Assembly: GCF_022748595.1 (NCBI RefSeq) | Contig: NZ_JALDSX010000038.1 | Span: 1 to 34,305 of the forward strand | Reading direction: 5' to 3' | Origin: Brevibacterium sp. ZH18 | GTDB taxonomy: Bacteria; Actinomycetota; Actinomycetes; Actinomycetales; Brevibacteriaceae | Length of the DNA stretch: 34,305 bases | Part shown: piece after piece, positions 22,187-29,081 of the stretch | Position numbering within the stretch: the first letter of the stretch is position 1 | How the letters are laid out: every line of letters starts with the position of its first letter | Position numbers and translations under genes: made by a program | Notes under the pieces: model-generated | Told to the model about the DNA's origin: nothing | Databases searched by the model: none | The model's input: the letters and a program-made list of their open reading frames with translations, nothing else

Positions 22187-23436
22187 CCATCCTCAAAGAA
22201 GCCGGCACTCTCACCAAAAAGGAGGGCGGGCGGTTCAAGATCGGTGTCATCACCCCAGGCACCGGCTCGTCAGGCACGTATCCCAAAGAAACGATCGAAG
22301 CAGCGGGCAGAGACAAAGTCTTCGCGGCAGGCACCCACATGTACCTTGACCACGCCACAGAAGCGCAGGACTGGGAACGCCCCGAAGGATCTCTTCGTGA
22401 TCTCGTTGGAGTCCTCACCGAAGACGCCCACTGGGACGACGACGCCGGCGGGCTCATTGCTGAGGCGCGCATCTACTCGCATTGGAAGCCAGTGCTTGAG
22501 GAGATGAAGGACGACATCGGGGTCAGCATCCGCGCATCCGGTGAAGTGAGAGAGGACGCTGGAAAGCGCATAGTCACTCGGCTCACAGAGGCCCGTTCCG
22601 TCGATTTCGTGACCCGGGCGGGCCGCGGCGGCCGCATCCTCGAAGTCATCGAATCCGCGAGGGTGCGCGAGGCCAGCACGCAGGAGACCCGAGAACTGCT
22701 GCAGGACGCACTGAAGTCCCAGCACGGCGGCGAGAAACAGTACGTGTGGGTCCGAGATTTCGACACCGACAGTCACGTCGTGTGGTTCGATCTCGAATCC
22801 CCGACAGGCTCCGGCACTTATGAGCAGACGTACACGGCCAACGGAACGGACATAGCCCTGGCCGGTCAGCCGACCGAAGTCGTGCCCACCACGAAGTACG
22901 TCCCCAAAACCACCCCGGCCCCGGCTGGGAATGGAAATCAAGAATCCGACAACAAGGAGGCATCCGAAATGGGTGACACCAGAAACACGGACACCAGCCG
23001 GGTCGACGAAGCCGACTCGAAGAAGCCCAACCCTTTCGCCAAGGGCAACGACAGCGGCTCTGGCGGCGGCAACGGCAACGAGACTGAGGTCGAGAAGCTC
23101 CGCCGCGAAAACGGTGAACTCAAGGCCGAAATCAAGCGGCTCAAGGCCCAGGGCGCAAAGGAAGCCCGCCGCCTCGAAGTCGCCAACATCGTCGAGGAAG
23201 CATTCGAGAACATCGACGCCCCCGCCACGAAGGACGCACTCATCGAGTCCTTCACCTCATCCGAGAAGGACACGGAGCAGATCGTCAAGGAAGCAAAGAC
23301 CTTCGCTGACGAACTCACCTTCGCGCCCAACGCAACAGGATCCGTGCGCGGCCTCGGCGAATCCCGCCCAGTCGTCACCGAATCCGACGACACCCCACTG
23401 ACCTATGACGACCTCGTCGCTCTGAAGGGAGCCTGA
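22183..23436 (+). CDS. capsid maturation protease fused to scaffold
   Basis: 417-aa protein. The N-terminal part (about 1-165) looks like a prohead protease, with FKIGVITPGTGSSGTYPKE, a YLDHATE segment carrying a likely catalytic histidine (H56), and a VSIRASGEV segment with a candidate serine. A PT/P-rich linker near 240 is followed by a highly charged scaffold part with coiled coil EKLRRENGELKAEIKRLKAQ. Protease-scaffold fusion is common in siphophages; the scaffold is cleaved out as the capsid matures. A strong internal start gives a nested scaffold-only product, listed separately. Confidence 0.85.
   Translation: MTILKEAGTLTKKEGGRFKIGVITPGTGSSGTYPKETIEAAGRDKVFAAGTHMYLDHATEAQDWERPEGSLRDLVGVLTEDAHWDDDAGGLIAEARIYSHWKPVLEEMKDDIGVSIRASGEVREDAGKRIVTRLTEARSVDFVTRAGRGGRILEVIESARVREASTQETRELLQDALKSQHGGEKQYVWVRDFDTDSHVVWFDLESPTGSGTYEQTYTANGTDIALAGQPTEVVPTTKYVPKTTPAPAGNGNQESDNKEASEMGDTRNTDTSRVDEADSKKPNPFAKGNDSGSGGGNGNETEVEKLRRENGELKAEIKRLKAQGAKEARRLEVANIVEEAFENIDAPATKDALIESFTSSEKDTEQIVKEAKTFADELTFAPNATGSVRGLGESRPVVTESDDTPLTYDDLVALKGA
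22969..23436 (+). CDS. nested scaffold protein from an internal start
   Basis: In the same frame as the protease-scaffold gene, AAGGAGG at 22954-22960 stands 8 bases before ATG 22969 and would give a 155-aa scaffold-only protein (starting MGDTRNTD, containing the coiled coil). This mirrors the nested protease/scaffold arrangement of lambda C and Nu3. The ribosome site is unusually strong for the middle of a gene. Expression is inferred. Confidence 0.68.
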   Translation: MGDTRNTDTSRVDEADSKKPNPFAKGNDSGSGGGNGNETEVEKLRRENGELKAEIKRLKAQGAKEARRLEVANIVEEAFENIDAPATKDALIESFTSSEKDTEQIVKEAKTFADELTFAPNATGSVRGLGESRPVVTESDDTPLTYDDLVALKGA

Positions 23437-23437
23437 A

Positions 23438-23785
23438 ATGGCGAAGAACCAGAAGTACCCCGAGAACAAGCACATCGCCCTCACCGCCGACAAGGACTAC
23501 AAGTCCGGTCAGCCCGTCGCAATCGGGGCCTACCGTGGCGTCGCCATCATCGATGCCGCCGAAGGCGACCGTGTCACTGTGTGGCTCGACGGGTCGTGGG
23601 AGATCGACGTCGCCGGTGCACTCACTGAGGGCCAGGTCGTGTACCTCACCACAGCAGGAGCACTCACCGCAACTGAAGGCACCAACAAGGTGTGGGGCGT
23701 CTCGAACCAGGCGAAGGCCACCGGCACCGGCCCCGCCGAAGTCGCACCTTTCGGTGCCGTCCCTCCCGCACCCGCAGCCGGCTGA
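23438..23785 (+). CDS. capsid decoration protein (DUF2190-like)
   Basis: 115-aa small protein with glycine-punctuated beta repeats (YKSGQPVAIGAYRGVAIIDAAEG, EGQVVYLTTAG, KVWGVSNQA), the pattern of DUF2190 capsid-cement proteins. Located directly before the major capsid gene, as expected for a decoration protein that stabilises the shell. The C-terminus is Ala/Pro-rich. Starts one base after the protease stop. Confidence 0.78.
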   Translation: MAKNQKYPENKHIALTADKDYKSGQPVAIGAYRGVAIIDAAEGDRVTVWLDGSWEIDVAGALTEGQVVYLTTAGALTATEGTNKVWGVSNQAKATGTGPAEVAPFGAVPPAPAAG

Positions 23786-23822
23786 CCAGCCCAACGCATC
23801 CCCACACTCTTAGGAGAGAACA

Positions 23823-24917
23823 ATGGAACTAGATCTGCTGGCCGAGGCGGAATTCCGCACCGGCACCACACCAAAGGCGAAGGTGCTCGGCGCTGCCAAG
23901 CTCTTTAACGAAGCCCAGAAGGGCGGCCACATGGCTGTCGCCCGCTTCAAGGAAGCCATGTCCACCAGCGACTTCCCGATCCTCCTGTCGAAGGGGTTCG
24001 AAGTCGAAGCCATCCAGGCACAGAAGGACGCCGTCAAGGAATACGAGCCGTTCGCTCTCGAACGCAAGGTGCCCGACTTCCGGCCCAAGAAGCTGCGTGA
24101 CCTGTTTGGCAACACCGAGTTCGAGCCCGTCGCTGAGGGCGAAGAGTACAAGGCCGACACCCTGGACGAGCTCGAAGTCGAATACAAGGTCTCGAAGTTC
24201 GGTCGCCGGTTCGGATACACCTGGGAGCTTGCCCTCTCCGGTGACTTCACCGACATGGCCGACTTCCCTCGTCGACTTGGCAACGGTGCTGTCGAGACCT
24301 CGAACCGCAACGTGTTTTCCACGTTCGTGTCCGAGACCGGGCCGCGTGCTGACTTCTTCGACTCCGTGGCTCACCTGCCACTGTCCCCGGAGAATCTGCA
24401 GAAGGCTGTCGAAGCTTTCGCACTGAAGGAAGACCACCGCGGTGACCTCGTCGACACCACCGGACTCGTCCTCGTCGTCCCTCCGACCCTGCAGATCGAA
24501 GCGAACCGCATCATCAACGCGGCCGAGCTCGACCTCAAGGTGACCGAGGGCAACAAGGAAACGAAGACCCGCATCCAGAACCCCTTCCGGGGTCTCGTCC
24601 AGGTCGTCGTGTCCCGCAAGCTCGTCGAGATCGACAAGTCCGCGAACCGTGGAACCACCTGGTACCTCCTGGCGAACAAGTCCAGCGTGCACCCGGCAAT
24701 CCTCCACGTGTCGCTGCTCGGCCACGAGAACGTCGACATTCGCACGAAGCGCGACCAGGGCAACCGGGTCGGCGGCGGCGAGATTCCGTTCGAGGAGGGA
24801 TCGTACCTCGACGACACGATCGACTTCCGCGGTCGTCACATCGACGGTGCGGCCAAGGGCCTGCAGGATTCGGATGGTAAGGCGCTCGTCGCCTATGCCT
24901 CCGATGGCAAGGTCTGA
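23823..24917 (+). CDS. major capsid protein (Mu gpT-like, HK97 fold)
   Basis: 364-aa major head protein. Segments such as FGRRFGYTWELALSGDFTDMADFPRRLGNGAVETSNRNVF and the late WYLLANKSSVHPAILHVSLLG resemble Mu gpT-type major capsid proteins with the HK97 fold. Preferred codons are used heavily (e.g. aag, ctc, gtc), as expected for the most expressed phage gene. TAGGAGAG lies just upstream of ATG, and a strong hairpin follows the stop. Confidence 0.92.
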   Translation: MELDLLAEAEFRTGTTPKAKVLGAAKLFNEAQKGGHMAVARFKEAMSTSDFPILLSKGFEVEAIQAQKDAVKEYEPFALERKVPDFRPKKLRDLFGNTEFEPVAEGEEYKADTLDELEVEYKVSKFGRRFGYTWELALSGDFTDMADFPRRLGNGAVETSNRNVFSTFVSETGPRADFFDSVAHLPLSPENLQKAVEAFALKEDHRGDLVDTTGLVLVVPPTLQIEANRIINAAELDLKVTEGNKETKTRIQNPFRGLVQVVVSRKLVEIDKSANRGTTWYLLANKSSVHPAILHVSLLGHENVDIRTKRDQGNRVGGGEIPFEEGSYLDDTIDFRGRHIDGAAKGLQDSDGKALVAYASDGKV

Positions 24918-24936
24918 TCCACCCCTCATGCACGGT

Positions 24937-24973
24937 CCCCGCTCCGCACTGACTGCCATCGTGTGGGGCGGGG
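24937..24973 (+). terminator. hairpin after the major capsid gene
   Basis: 13-position stem (24937-24949 with 24961-24973, two G-U pairs) and 11-nt loop, with no T-run. It probably sets message level between capsid and connector genes, by partial termination or by protecting the upstream message end. Confidence 0.55.
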
Positions 24974-24997
24974 AACGGCACAACTAAGGGAGTTGTG

Positions 24998-25366
24998 ATG
25001 GTCGAATACAACGAACCAGTGCAACAGGTGCGTTTGCTCATAGCCGACCTGGACGCCGGTGAGAATCAGATCTTCTCTGACGATCAGCTGGAAGGTTTCC
25101 TCAGCATCACTCGCCAATCGGTGAAGCGTGCTGCTGCGGACGCCCTGGACGCTATCGCATCGTCGGAGGCTCTCACTTCCAAGGTCATCACCACGCAGGA
25201 TCGTTCGGCGGACGGCGCAAAAGTTGCTGACGCGCTCCGCAAACACGCAGCAGCATTGCGCGGACGAGCCAAGGAAGAAGAGGACGCGGAGGACGACGAA
25301 CCGTTCTTCATGGCCTTCGACCTCACTGGCCCAATGTCTGCCGAGGGTGAGGAGATGCGGTTATGA
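24998..25366 (+). CDS. head-tail connector protein (gp6-like)
   Basis: 122-aa helical protein directly after the capsid gene, the usual place for a gp6/adaptor-type head completion protein. Helical segments VQQVRLLIADLDAGENQIFSDDQLEGFL and AAADALDAIASSEAL resemble that family. ATG 24998 is preferred over GTG 24995 since AGGGAG (24987-24992) is 5 bases upstream. Overlaps the next gene by 4 bases. Confidence 0.75.
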   Translation: MVEYNEPVQQVRLLIADLDAGENQIFSDDQLEGFLSITRQSVKRAAADALDAIASSEALTSKVITTQDRSADGAKVADALRKHAAALRGRAKEEEDAEDDEPFFMAFDLTGPMSAEGEEMRL

Positions 25367-25821
25367 GTCCGCTTCCCGCACGAGGCCGGTTAAAAGTGCT
25401 ACCAGATAATTGGGCAGCTCATCACCGTCCCACTGCGTATGGGTTCCTCACTGGTGACTGTACGGCCTACACGGTCGGCCCTCCCGGTGATTGGGTTCCA
25501 GGTGGGAATAGCGGCGGTGATAATCCCACGTACGTCGATAAATGGGAGCACGCACCCTGCTCGGCACAGTTCCTCACCCAGTCAACCAGACCGGTCACGG
25601 TCGCCGACGGGGTCGAAGTGTTGGCCACGCACCGGATCAGCGTTCCCATCGCCTCCACGTGGTTGCACTACGGAGACACGATCGAAGTCCTGGACAACCC
25701 CGACGATCCGGCACTCAACGGTCGCGAATTCCAGGTGCTCGTCACCGAATCGGGGACGACGAACTGGACGCGTGACTACCTGTGCCAGGACGTGAACGCA
25801 CGGGAAGTGAGGGCCGCCTGA
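25363..25821 (+). CDS. putative head closure protein
   Basis: 152-aa protein, beta-rich in its second half (THRISVPIASTWLHYGDTIEVLDNP, REFQVLVTESG). Its position between the gp6-like and gp10-like genes is that of the head-closure protein in siphophages. The first third has unusual codon use and more A/T (e.g. agataattgg) than the rest of the late operon. No clear family motif; role assigned by synteny. Confidence 0.65.
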   Translation: MSPLPARGRLKVLPDNWAAHHRPTAYGFLTGDCTAYTVGPPGDWVPGGNSGGDNPTYVDKWEHAPCSAQFLTQSTRPVTVADGVEVLATHRISVPIASTWLHYGDTIEVLDNPDDPALNGREFQVLVTESGTTNWTRDYLCQDVNAREVRAA

Positions 25822-26192
25822 TGGGACTCGATGCCAGCGAGCTCCGCAAGTTCGGCAACGACCTCACGAAGATGGGCGCGAACGCCAACCGCGGCGGTCG
25901 CCTCGTCGTCGAGAAGACAGCGGCCGACATCTCCGGAGACGCCAAGAAGATCGCCTTCGACAAGGGCGTGATCGACACCGGCAACCTCATCAACTCCATC
26001 GGCTACGACGTCAACCATCGGCCCGGAGAATCCTCAGCGGAGATAGGACCCACGGTCGAATACGCCGGCTACAACGAGTGGGGCACATCGAAAATGCCGC
26101 CCCGCCCGTTCCTGGGGCCAGCGTTCGATCGCAGGACCCCGGGCTTCGAGAAGGCGCTCGGTGACATTGTCGATGGCACATGGAAGGGGTGA
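25821..26192 (+). CDS. tail completion protein (HK97 gp10-like)
   Basis: 123-aa protein with the HK97 gp10-like signature: helical start, GVIDTGNLINSIGYDV, TVEYAGYNEWGTSKMPPRPFLGPAFD and a C-terminal helix. It would join the tail to the head connector. ATG 25821 shares one base with the preceding stop. Its own stop lies within the likely ribosome site of the next gene (AAGGGGTGA). Confidence 0.87.
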   Translation: MGLDASELRKFGNDLTKMGANANRGGRLVVEKTAADISGDAKKIAFDKGVIDTGNLINSIGYDVNHRPGESSAEIGPTVEYAGYNEWGTSKMPPRPFLGPAFDRRTPGFEKALGDIVDGTWKG

Positions 26193-26198
26193 GCCAAC

Positions 26199-26600
26199 AC
26201 GGACATCATCACCCTCAATACCTGGACGCTGGATCGTCTGAAATCGATCGGCGTTGACGTCCACGACGGGCGCGTCCCGGACAGTGTCCCCACGACGGCG
26301 GGCGGCTTCATCAAGCCATACCTGGCCGTGTGGACCGAGCCCCTGCGCGAACATGATGAGCAACCACTCGACTACTCAAAGCAGGAGACGGCTGGGGCGC
26401 TCACGGTCACGGCCGCTGGCGCGACAGCGGGAACAGTTCGCAACCTCTCACAAGAGGTCATCCGGAAACTCAACCGCGTCCCCGCACCCGGTGGGGGAGA
26501 GTACCGGCACGTCGAACCGTTCCTCAAGGTCCAGAACGACAACCAGGTGAGCCCCTCGCGGCTGTATCTTCCGCTGTCGTTCGAGTTCCAGCAGCCGTGA
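26199..26600 (+). CDS. putative tail terminator protein with apparent ACG start
   Basis: 133-aa protein by reading from ACG 26199. The frame carries clear coding sequence (TLDRLKSIGVDVHDGRVPDSVP) from just after the previous stop, but there is no ATG, GTG or TTG until GTG 26328, which would lose a third of the protein. AAGGGGTGA (26184-26192) stands 6 bases before ACG, the right place for a ribosome site. Position after gp10-like and before the major tail gene fits a tail terminator. Alternatives: readthrough of the preceding in-frame TGA, or a damaged ATG. Confidence 0.68.
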   Translation, partial: TDIITLNTWTLDRLKSIGVDVHDGRVPDSVPTTAGGFIKPYLAVWTEPLREHDEQPLDYSKQETAGALTVTAAGATAGTVRNLSQEVIRKLNRVPAPGGGEYRHVEPFLKVQNDNQVSPSRLYLPLSFEFQQP

Positions 26601-26614
26601 GGAAGTCTGGGTAA

Positions 26615-26803
26615 TCACCCGTTCATCCACTTGCGTGCTTCAGCAAGTGACATGGACTCACCGGCCCGCTTCATGTGCGCCTGCAGCTCTGCTGGCGTGG
26701 ACGAGCGGTTCAGCCCCTCTTCAATCGCTTTAGCCCGCTTAAGTTCACCATCGGCAATTGACTTGATCACCTTGCCGGGATCTTTGTCCCACTTAGCTCC
26801 CAT
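26615..26803 (-). CDS. small antisense-strand protein in the tail block
   Basis: 62-aa helical, charged protein (IKSIADGELKRAKAIEEGL, STPAELQAHMKRAGESMSL). ATG 26803 is chosen: on the minus strand AGGGAG precedes it by 8 bases. An in-frame upstream start would add 20 residues. It lies against the late operon between the tail terminator and tail genes, like morons expressed from the prophage. Function unknown; clear -35/-10 boxes were not identified. Confidence 0.6.
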   Translation of the reverse strand: MGAKWDKDPGKVIKSIADGELKRAKAIEEGLNRSSTPAELQAHMKRAGESMSLAEARKWMNG

Positions 26804-26856
26804 GTTTTCACTCCCTTGTAACGGATTGTGAAACCACTGTAATCGCACAACCCCGT

Positions 26857-26883
26857 AAGCCACGGCGACCCCGTGGCTTTTTT
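26857..26883 (+). terminator. intrinsic terminator upstream of the tail genes
   Basis: Perfect 9-bp stem AAGCCACGG (26857-26865) with 26871-26879, loop CGACC, and six T at 26878-26883. A textbook rightward terminator, oddly placed inside the structural operon just before the 26905 gene. It may limit readthrough or must be overcome by late antitermination. Confidence 0.8.
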
Positions 26884-26904
26884 CATGCCCGAAAAGGAGT
26901 CGCT

Positions 26905-27120
26905 ATGGCCGAAACCTTCGACCACTTCAAGAACGCCTACGACAAACGCACCGGGGACAAGCTCCCGCACAAGGTGCCCGAGTCTCACTTCGCGATATTC
27001 CCCGAAACGCTCTCCCGAGCTGCAAAACCGCAGGTGCGCAGTGCAGCTCCGACCCGACCCACCGCAACCCCAGAAGTCGCCTCAGTCATTGAGGTCGTCA
27101 ACAAGCAGGAAGGCAAGTAA
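26905..27120 (+). CDS. small tail-region protein, unknown
   Basis: 71-aa protein with AAAAGGAG 6 bases before ATG. The first half includes DHFKNAYDKRTGDKLPHKVP, the second is Thr/Ala/Pro-rich. It precedes the major tail gene by two bases. I do not recognise a family; a minor virion or assembly role is suggested by position only. Confidence 0.68.
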   Translation: MAETFDHFKNAYDKRTGDKLPHKVPESHFAIFPETLSRAAKPQVRSAAPTRPTATPEVASVIEVVNKQEGK

Positions 27121-27122
27121 CC

Positions 27123-27641
27123 ATGCCCACACCACTCGCAGATGGCAAGACCAAGGTCACCATCCTCCCCACCGCACCCGCCAACCCGAAGGCCATCAGC
27201 CTCGCCGAACTCGAGGCCGGCATCGACGCATCGTGCGCGATCATGATGTCCGACTACAACGTCGGCGCCGCCACTTCCGAGTCCGTCGATGAGAAGGCCC
27301 TGTGCCAGGAAGGGAATGCCACCACCTGGGGTGCCAGCAACGGCACCATGGAGTTCACTCTCTTCCTCGACTACGACGAGGACCACAAGCTCGATGTCAC
27401 CTCCGACCAGGGCAAGGCCTATGAGGCCGTGAAGTTCAAGGGCACCCAGGTGTACCTCGTGCAGCGCGAGACCTCGAAAACCTCGAAGGAAGACTGGGCC
27501 GTCGGCGACGAGTACGAGTACTTCCACGGCATCGCCGACAACCCGACTCACATCGACCGCACCGGTTATGTGAAGCGCAAGGTGACGGCCGCGTTCCAGG
27601 AGATGGAACTGCACGGCGTCGTCGCGTCGACCACTCCCTGA
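27123..27641 (+). CDS. major tail (tube) protein
   Basis: 172-aa beta-rich protein (KTKVTILPTAP, TMEFTLFLDYDEDHK, KFKGTQVYLVQRE, YVKRKVTAAFQEMEL) of the siphophage tail tube type, in the standard place before the frameshifted chaperone pair. It would polymerise into the tube around the tape measure. A strong hairpin follows, as for the capsid gene, consistent with high expression. Confidence 0.87.
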   Translation: MPTPLADGKTKVTILPTAPANPKAISLAELEAGIDASCAIMMSDYNVGAATSESVDEKALCQEGNATTWGASNGTMEFTLFLDYDEDHKLDVTSDQGKAYEAVKFKGTQVYLVQRETSKTSKEDWAVGDEYEYFHGIADNPTHIDRTGYVKRKVTAAFQEMELHGVVASTTP

Positions 27642-27663
27642 TCTTCGGATCATCCCCAAGACC

Positions 27664-27698
27664 CCAGTGGGCAGGTTCCTCCATGGCCTGCCCACTGG
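27664..27698 (+). terminator. hairpin after the major tail gene
   Basis: Perfect 12-bp stem (27664-27675 with 27687-27698), 11-nt loop; a T6 run occurs 26 bases later (27725-27730), too far for a canonical terminator. It probably reduces or sets downstream expression after the abundant tail tube message. Confidence 0.65.
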
Positions 27699-27746
27699 TC
27701 TACCCCCACATGGAGAACCCCACATTTTTTACATGGAGGAACAGAA

Positions 27747-28391
27747 ATGGCTTTCAATCCCGACGACTTCATTGCAGGCATCAGCGCCGCGCAGACCCCA
27801 GTCACTATCTTCAAGGCCGCCGACGTGGCCGGTCATCTGCGCGCAGTCGAGGCCGATCTCGAGCTTCTGGCCGGATTCGATGACGAACAGACTCTCGACG
27901 CCGGCGCTGAACGCGCTGAGCTGATCGAGAAGCGCGACCGACTGCAGAATGAACTTCAGGACTCCGCGGAGGAGTTCATCGTCCAGGCGCTCGAGCAGGA
28001 CAGGATCGACGAGCTTACCAAGGAAGCGCGCAAGACGGCGAAGGACCGAGCCGATCAGGCAGCCAAGGACGCTGCGGGTTATGCGCGTGAAGAGTGCAGG
28101 CGAGCCGAGATCGGCGACGGCAAAGAGATCAAGGATGCGGTTCGGCGAGCATCACTGTCAGCGTCCGAAGCTGTCATGCGCAAAGAGGCCGGCATTCATA
28201 TCATCTCCCACGCGGTCGTCACCGACACCGGAGAGCGTGCCTTCACTCCAGAGCAGATGCGTGTCGTGTCCGAGAAGCTCGGCGATACGCAGATGGACAA
28301 GCTCTATAAGGCGTTCTACGACCTGACGAGCAATGACCCGGGAGAGCTCATCCCAAAATCGCGGAAGCCTGGGCCGACGGTCGAGGACTAA
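27747..28391 (+). CDS. tail assembly chaperone (gpG-like)
   Basis: 214-aa helical, highly charged protein (e.g. ELIEKRDRLQNELQDSAEEF) in the position of the tail assembly chaperone that coats the tape measure during tail assembly. GGAGGA lies upstream of ATG. Near its end, CCCAAAA at 28352-28358 is in the correct phase for a -1 shift (C CCA AAA) into a long open frame that carries the second chaperone part. Without the shift the protein ends in SRKPGPTVED. Confidence 0.88.
   Translation: MAFNPDDFIAGISAAQTPVTIFKAADVAGHLRAVEADLELLAGFDDEQTLDAGAERAELIEKRDRLQNELQDSAEEFIVQALEQDRIDELTKEARKTAKDRADQAAKDAAGYAREECRRAEIGDGKEIKDAVRRASLSASEAVMRKEAGIHIISHAVVTDTGERAFTPEQMRVVSEKLGDTQMDKLYKAFYDLTSNDPGELIPKSRKPGPTVED
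28352..28358 (+). promoter_or_regulatory. programmed -1 ribosomal frameshift site CCCAAAA
   Basis: X-XXY-YYZ slippery heptamer in phase with the gpG-like frame (CCA AAA). A -1 shift leads into the open frame that ends at 28702. Such a shift between the two chaperone parts is conserved in long-tailed phages. Downstream stimulatory structure was not worked out. Confidence 0.85.
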
Positions 28392-28702
28392 ACGCACTCA
28401 CGCAGACCCGCACGGCACGGGCATGGGGCCAACCCGTGTCCGTGCTACGCGGGGAACGCAAGCCAGGGAAGAAATGGTCGCAGAAAGACCGCTCTCTCGC
28501 CCTGGCTCTCACGCTTTACGAGGCCGACCTGTGCCAAGGGTGTGGTCAACCGATGTCGCTGTCGTCGGGCGAGCATCCGCATGACTACGAGGTGAAGAAC
28601 ACCCGGTGCATGGCGTGCGCGGAGATTGAGGAATTCCAGGATTCCGGCAAGGCAAAGGCACTCGACAGCGGAACTAAGACATACGTGGTCGTTGACGAGT
28701 AA
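28358..28702 (+). CDS. tail assembly chaperone extension (gpT-like, made by frameshift)
   Basis: 114-aa extension reached by the -1 shift, giving a 318-aa fusion with the gpG-like part. The frame stays open from before the slip site and reads KIAEAWADGRGLNALTQ, then WGQPVSVLRGERKPGKKW, and a Cys set CQGCGQPM and CMAC that looks like a zinc finger. Independent starts (GTG 28436) exist but lack a ribosome site. The fusion product is expected to bridge tape measure and tube protein. The stop codon abuts the end of the minus-strand membrane gene. Confidence 0.85.
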   Translation: MAEAWADGRGLNALTQTRTARAWGQPVSVLRGERKPGKKWSQKDRSLALALTLYEADLCQGCGQPMSLSSGEHPHDYEVKNTRCMACAEIEEFQDSGKAKALDSGTKTYVVVDE

Positions 28703-29026
28703 CTAGCGCTTGAGTGCGGCAACCAAACGCACGATTAGGGCGGCGAAGGCTGAACCCACTGCCAGGAAGAGCGACGCCGCCAACACGACCGTGAATATCA
28801 CCTGGACCGCCACGTTTGATGCAGGCGGAATCGCGAAGTGACCCACGAGCAAGAGAACGAAGTAGAGGACCCCGGAACAGATCGCCACCAGAAGCAGCAG
28901 TACTGAGCGCTTCTTGAGCTGGGTGTATCGACGCTCCCTGCCGTATGGCGTCGATGTATCAGACCGCGCTCCCGAGAAATCGGTAACCGGCTTGTACTGA
29001 TTTCCGTACCTGTTCGTCCTGGCCAT
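28703..29026 (-). CDS. small two-span membrane protein on the antisense strand
   Basis: 107-aa protein with a basic, soluble N-terminus (about 1-40) and two hydrophobic segments (about 41-62 and 74-97). On the minus strand, AGGA precedes ATG 29026 by 6 bases. It sits head-to-tail against the chaperone extension, stops meeting exactly, between chaperones and tape measure. Expression from the prophage and a superinfection-exclusion role are inferred; there is no sequence motif to prove it. Confidence 0.68.
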   Translation of the reverse strand: MARTNRYGNQYKPVTDFSGARSDTSTPYGRERRYTQLKKRSVLLLLVAICSGVLYFVLLLVGHFAIPPASNVAVQVIFTVVLAASLFLAVGSAFAALIVRLVAALKR

Positions 29027-29081
29027 GGCTAGTCCTATCCATCCCGCTTGTAGTCACCAAATCATATAGGAGGCCACTGTC

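Noticed and set aside
23829..24983. 384-codon minus-strand frame opposite the major capsid gene
   Set aside because: Complement shadow of a strongly codon-biased gene; no ribosome site or known motif.
28436..28702. Independent gene starting at GTG 28436
   Set aside because: No ribosome site; the frame is open and coding-like well upstream to the CCCAAAA slip site, so the frameshift explains it better.
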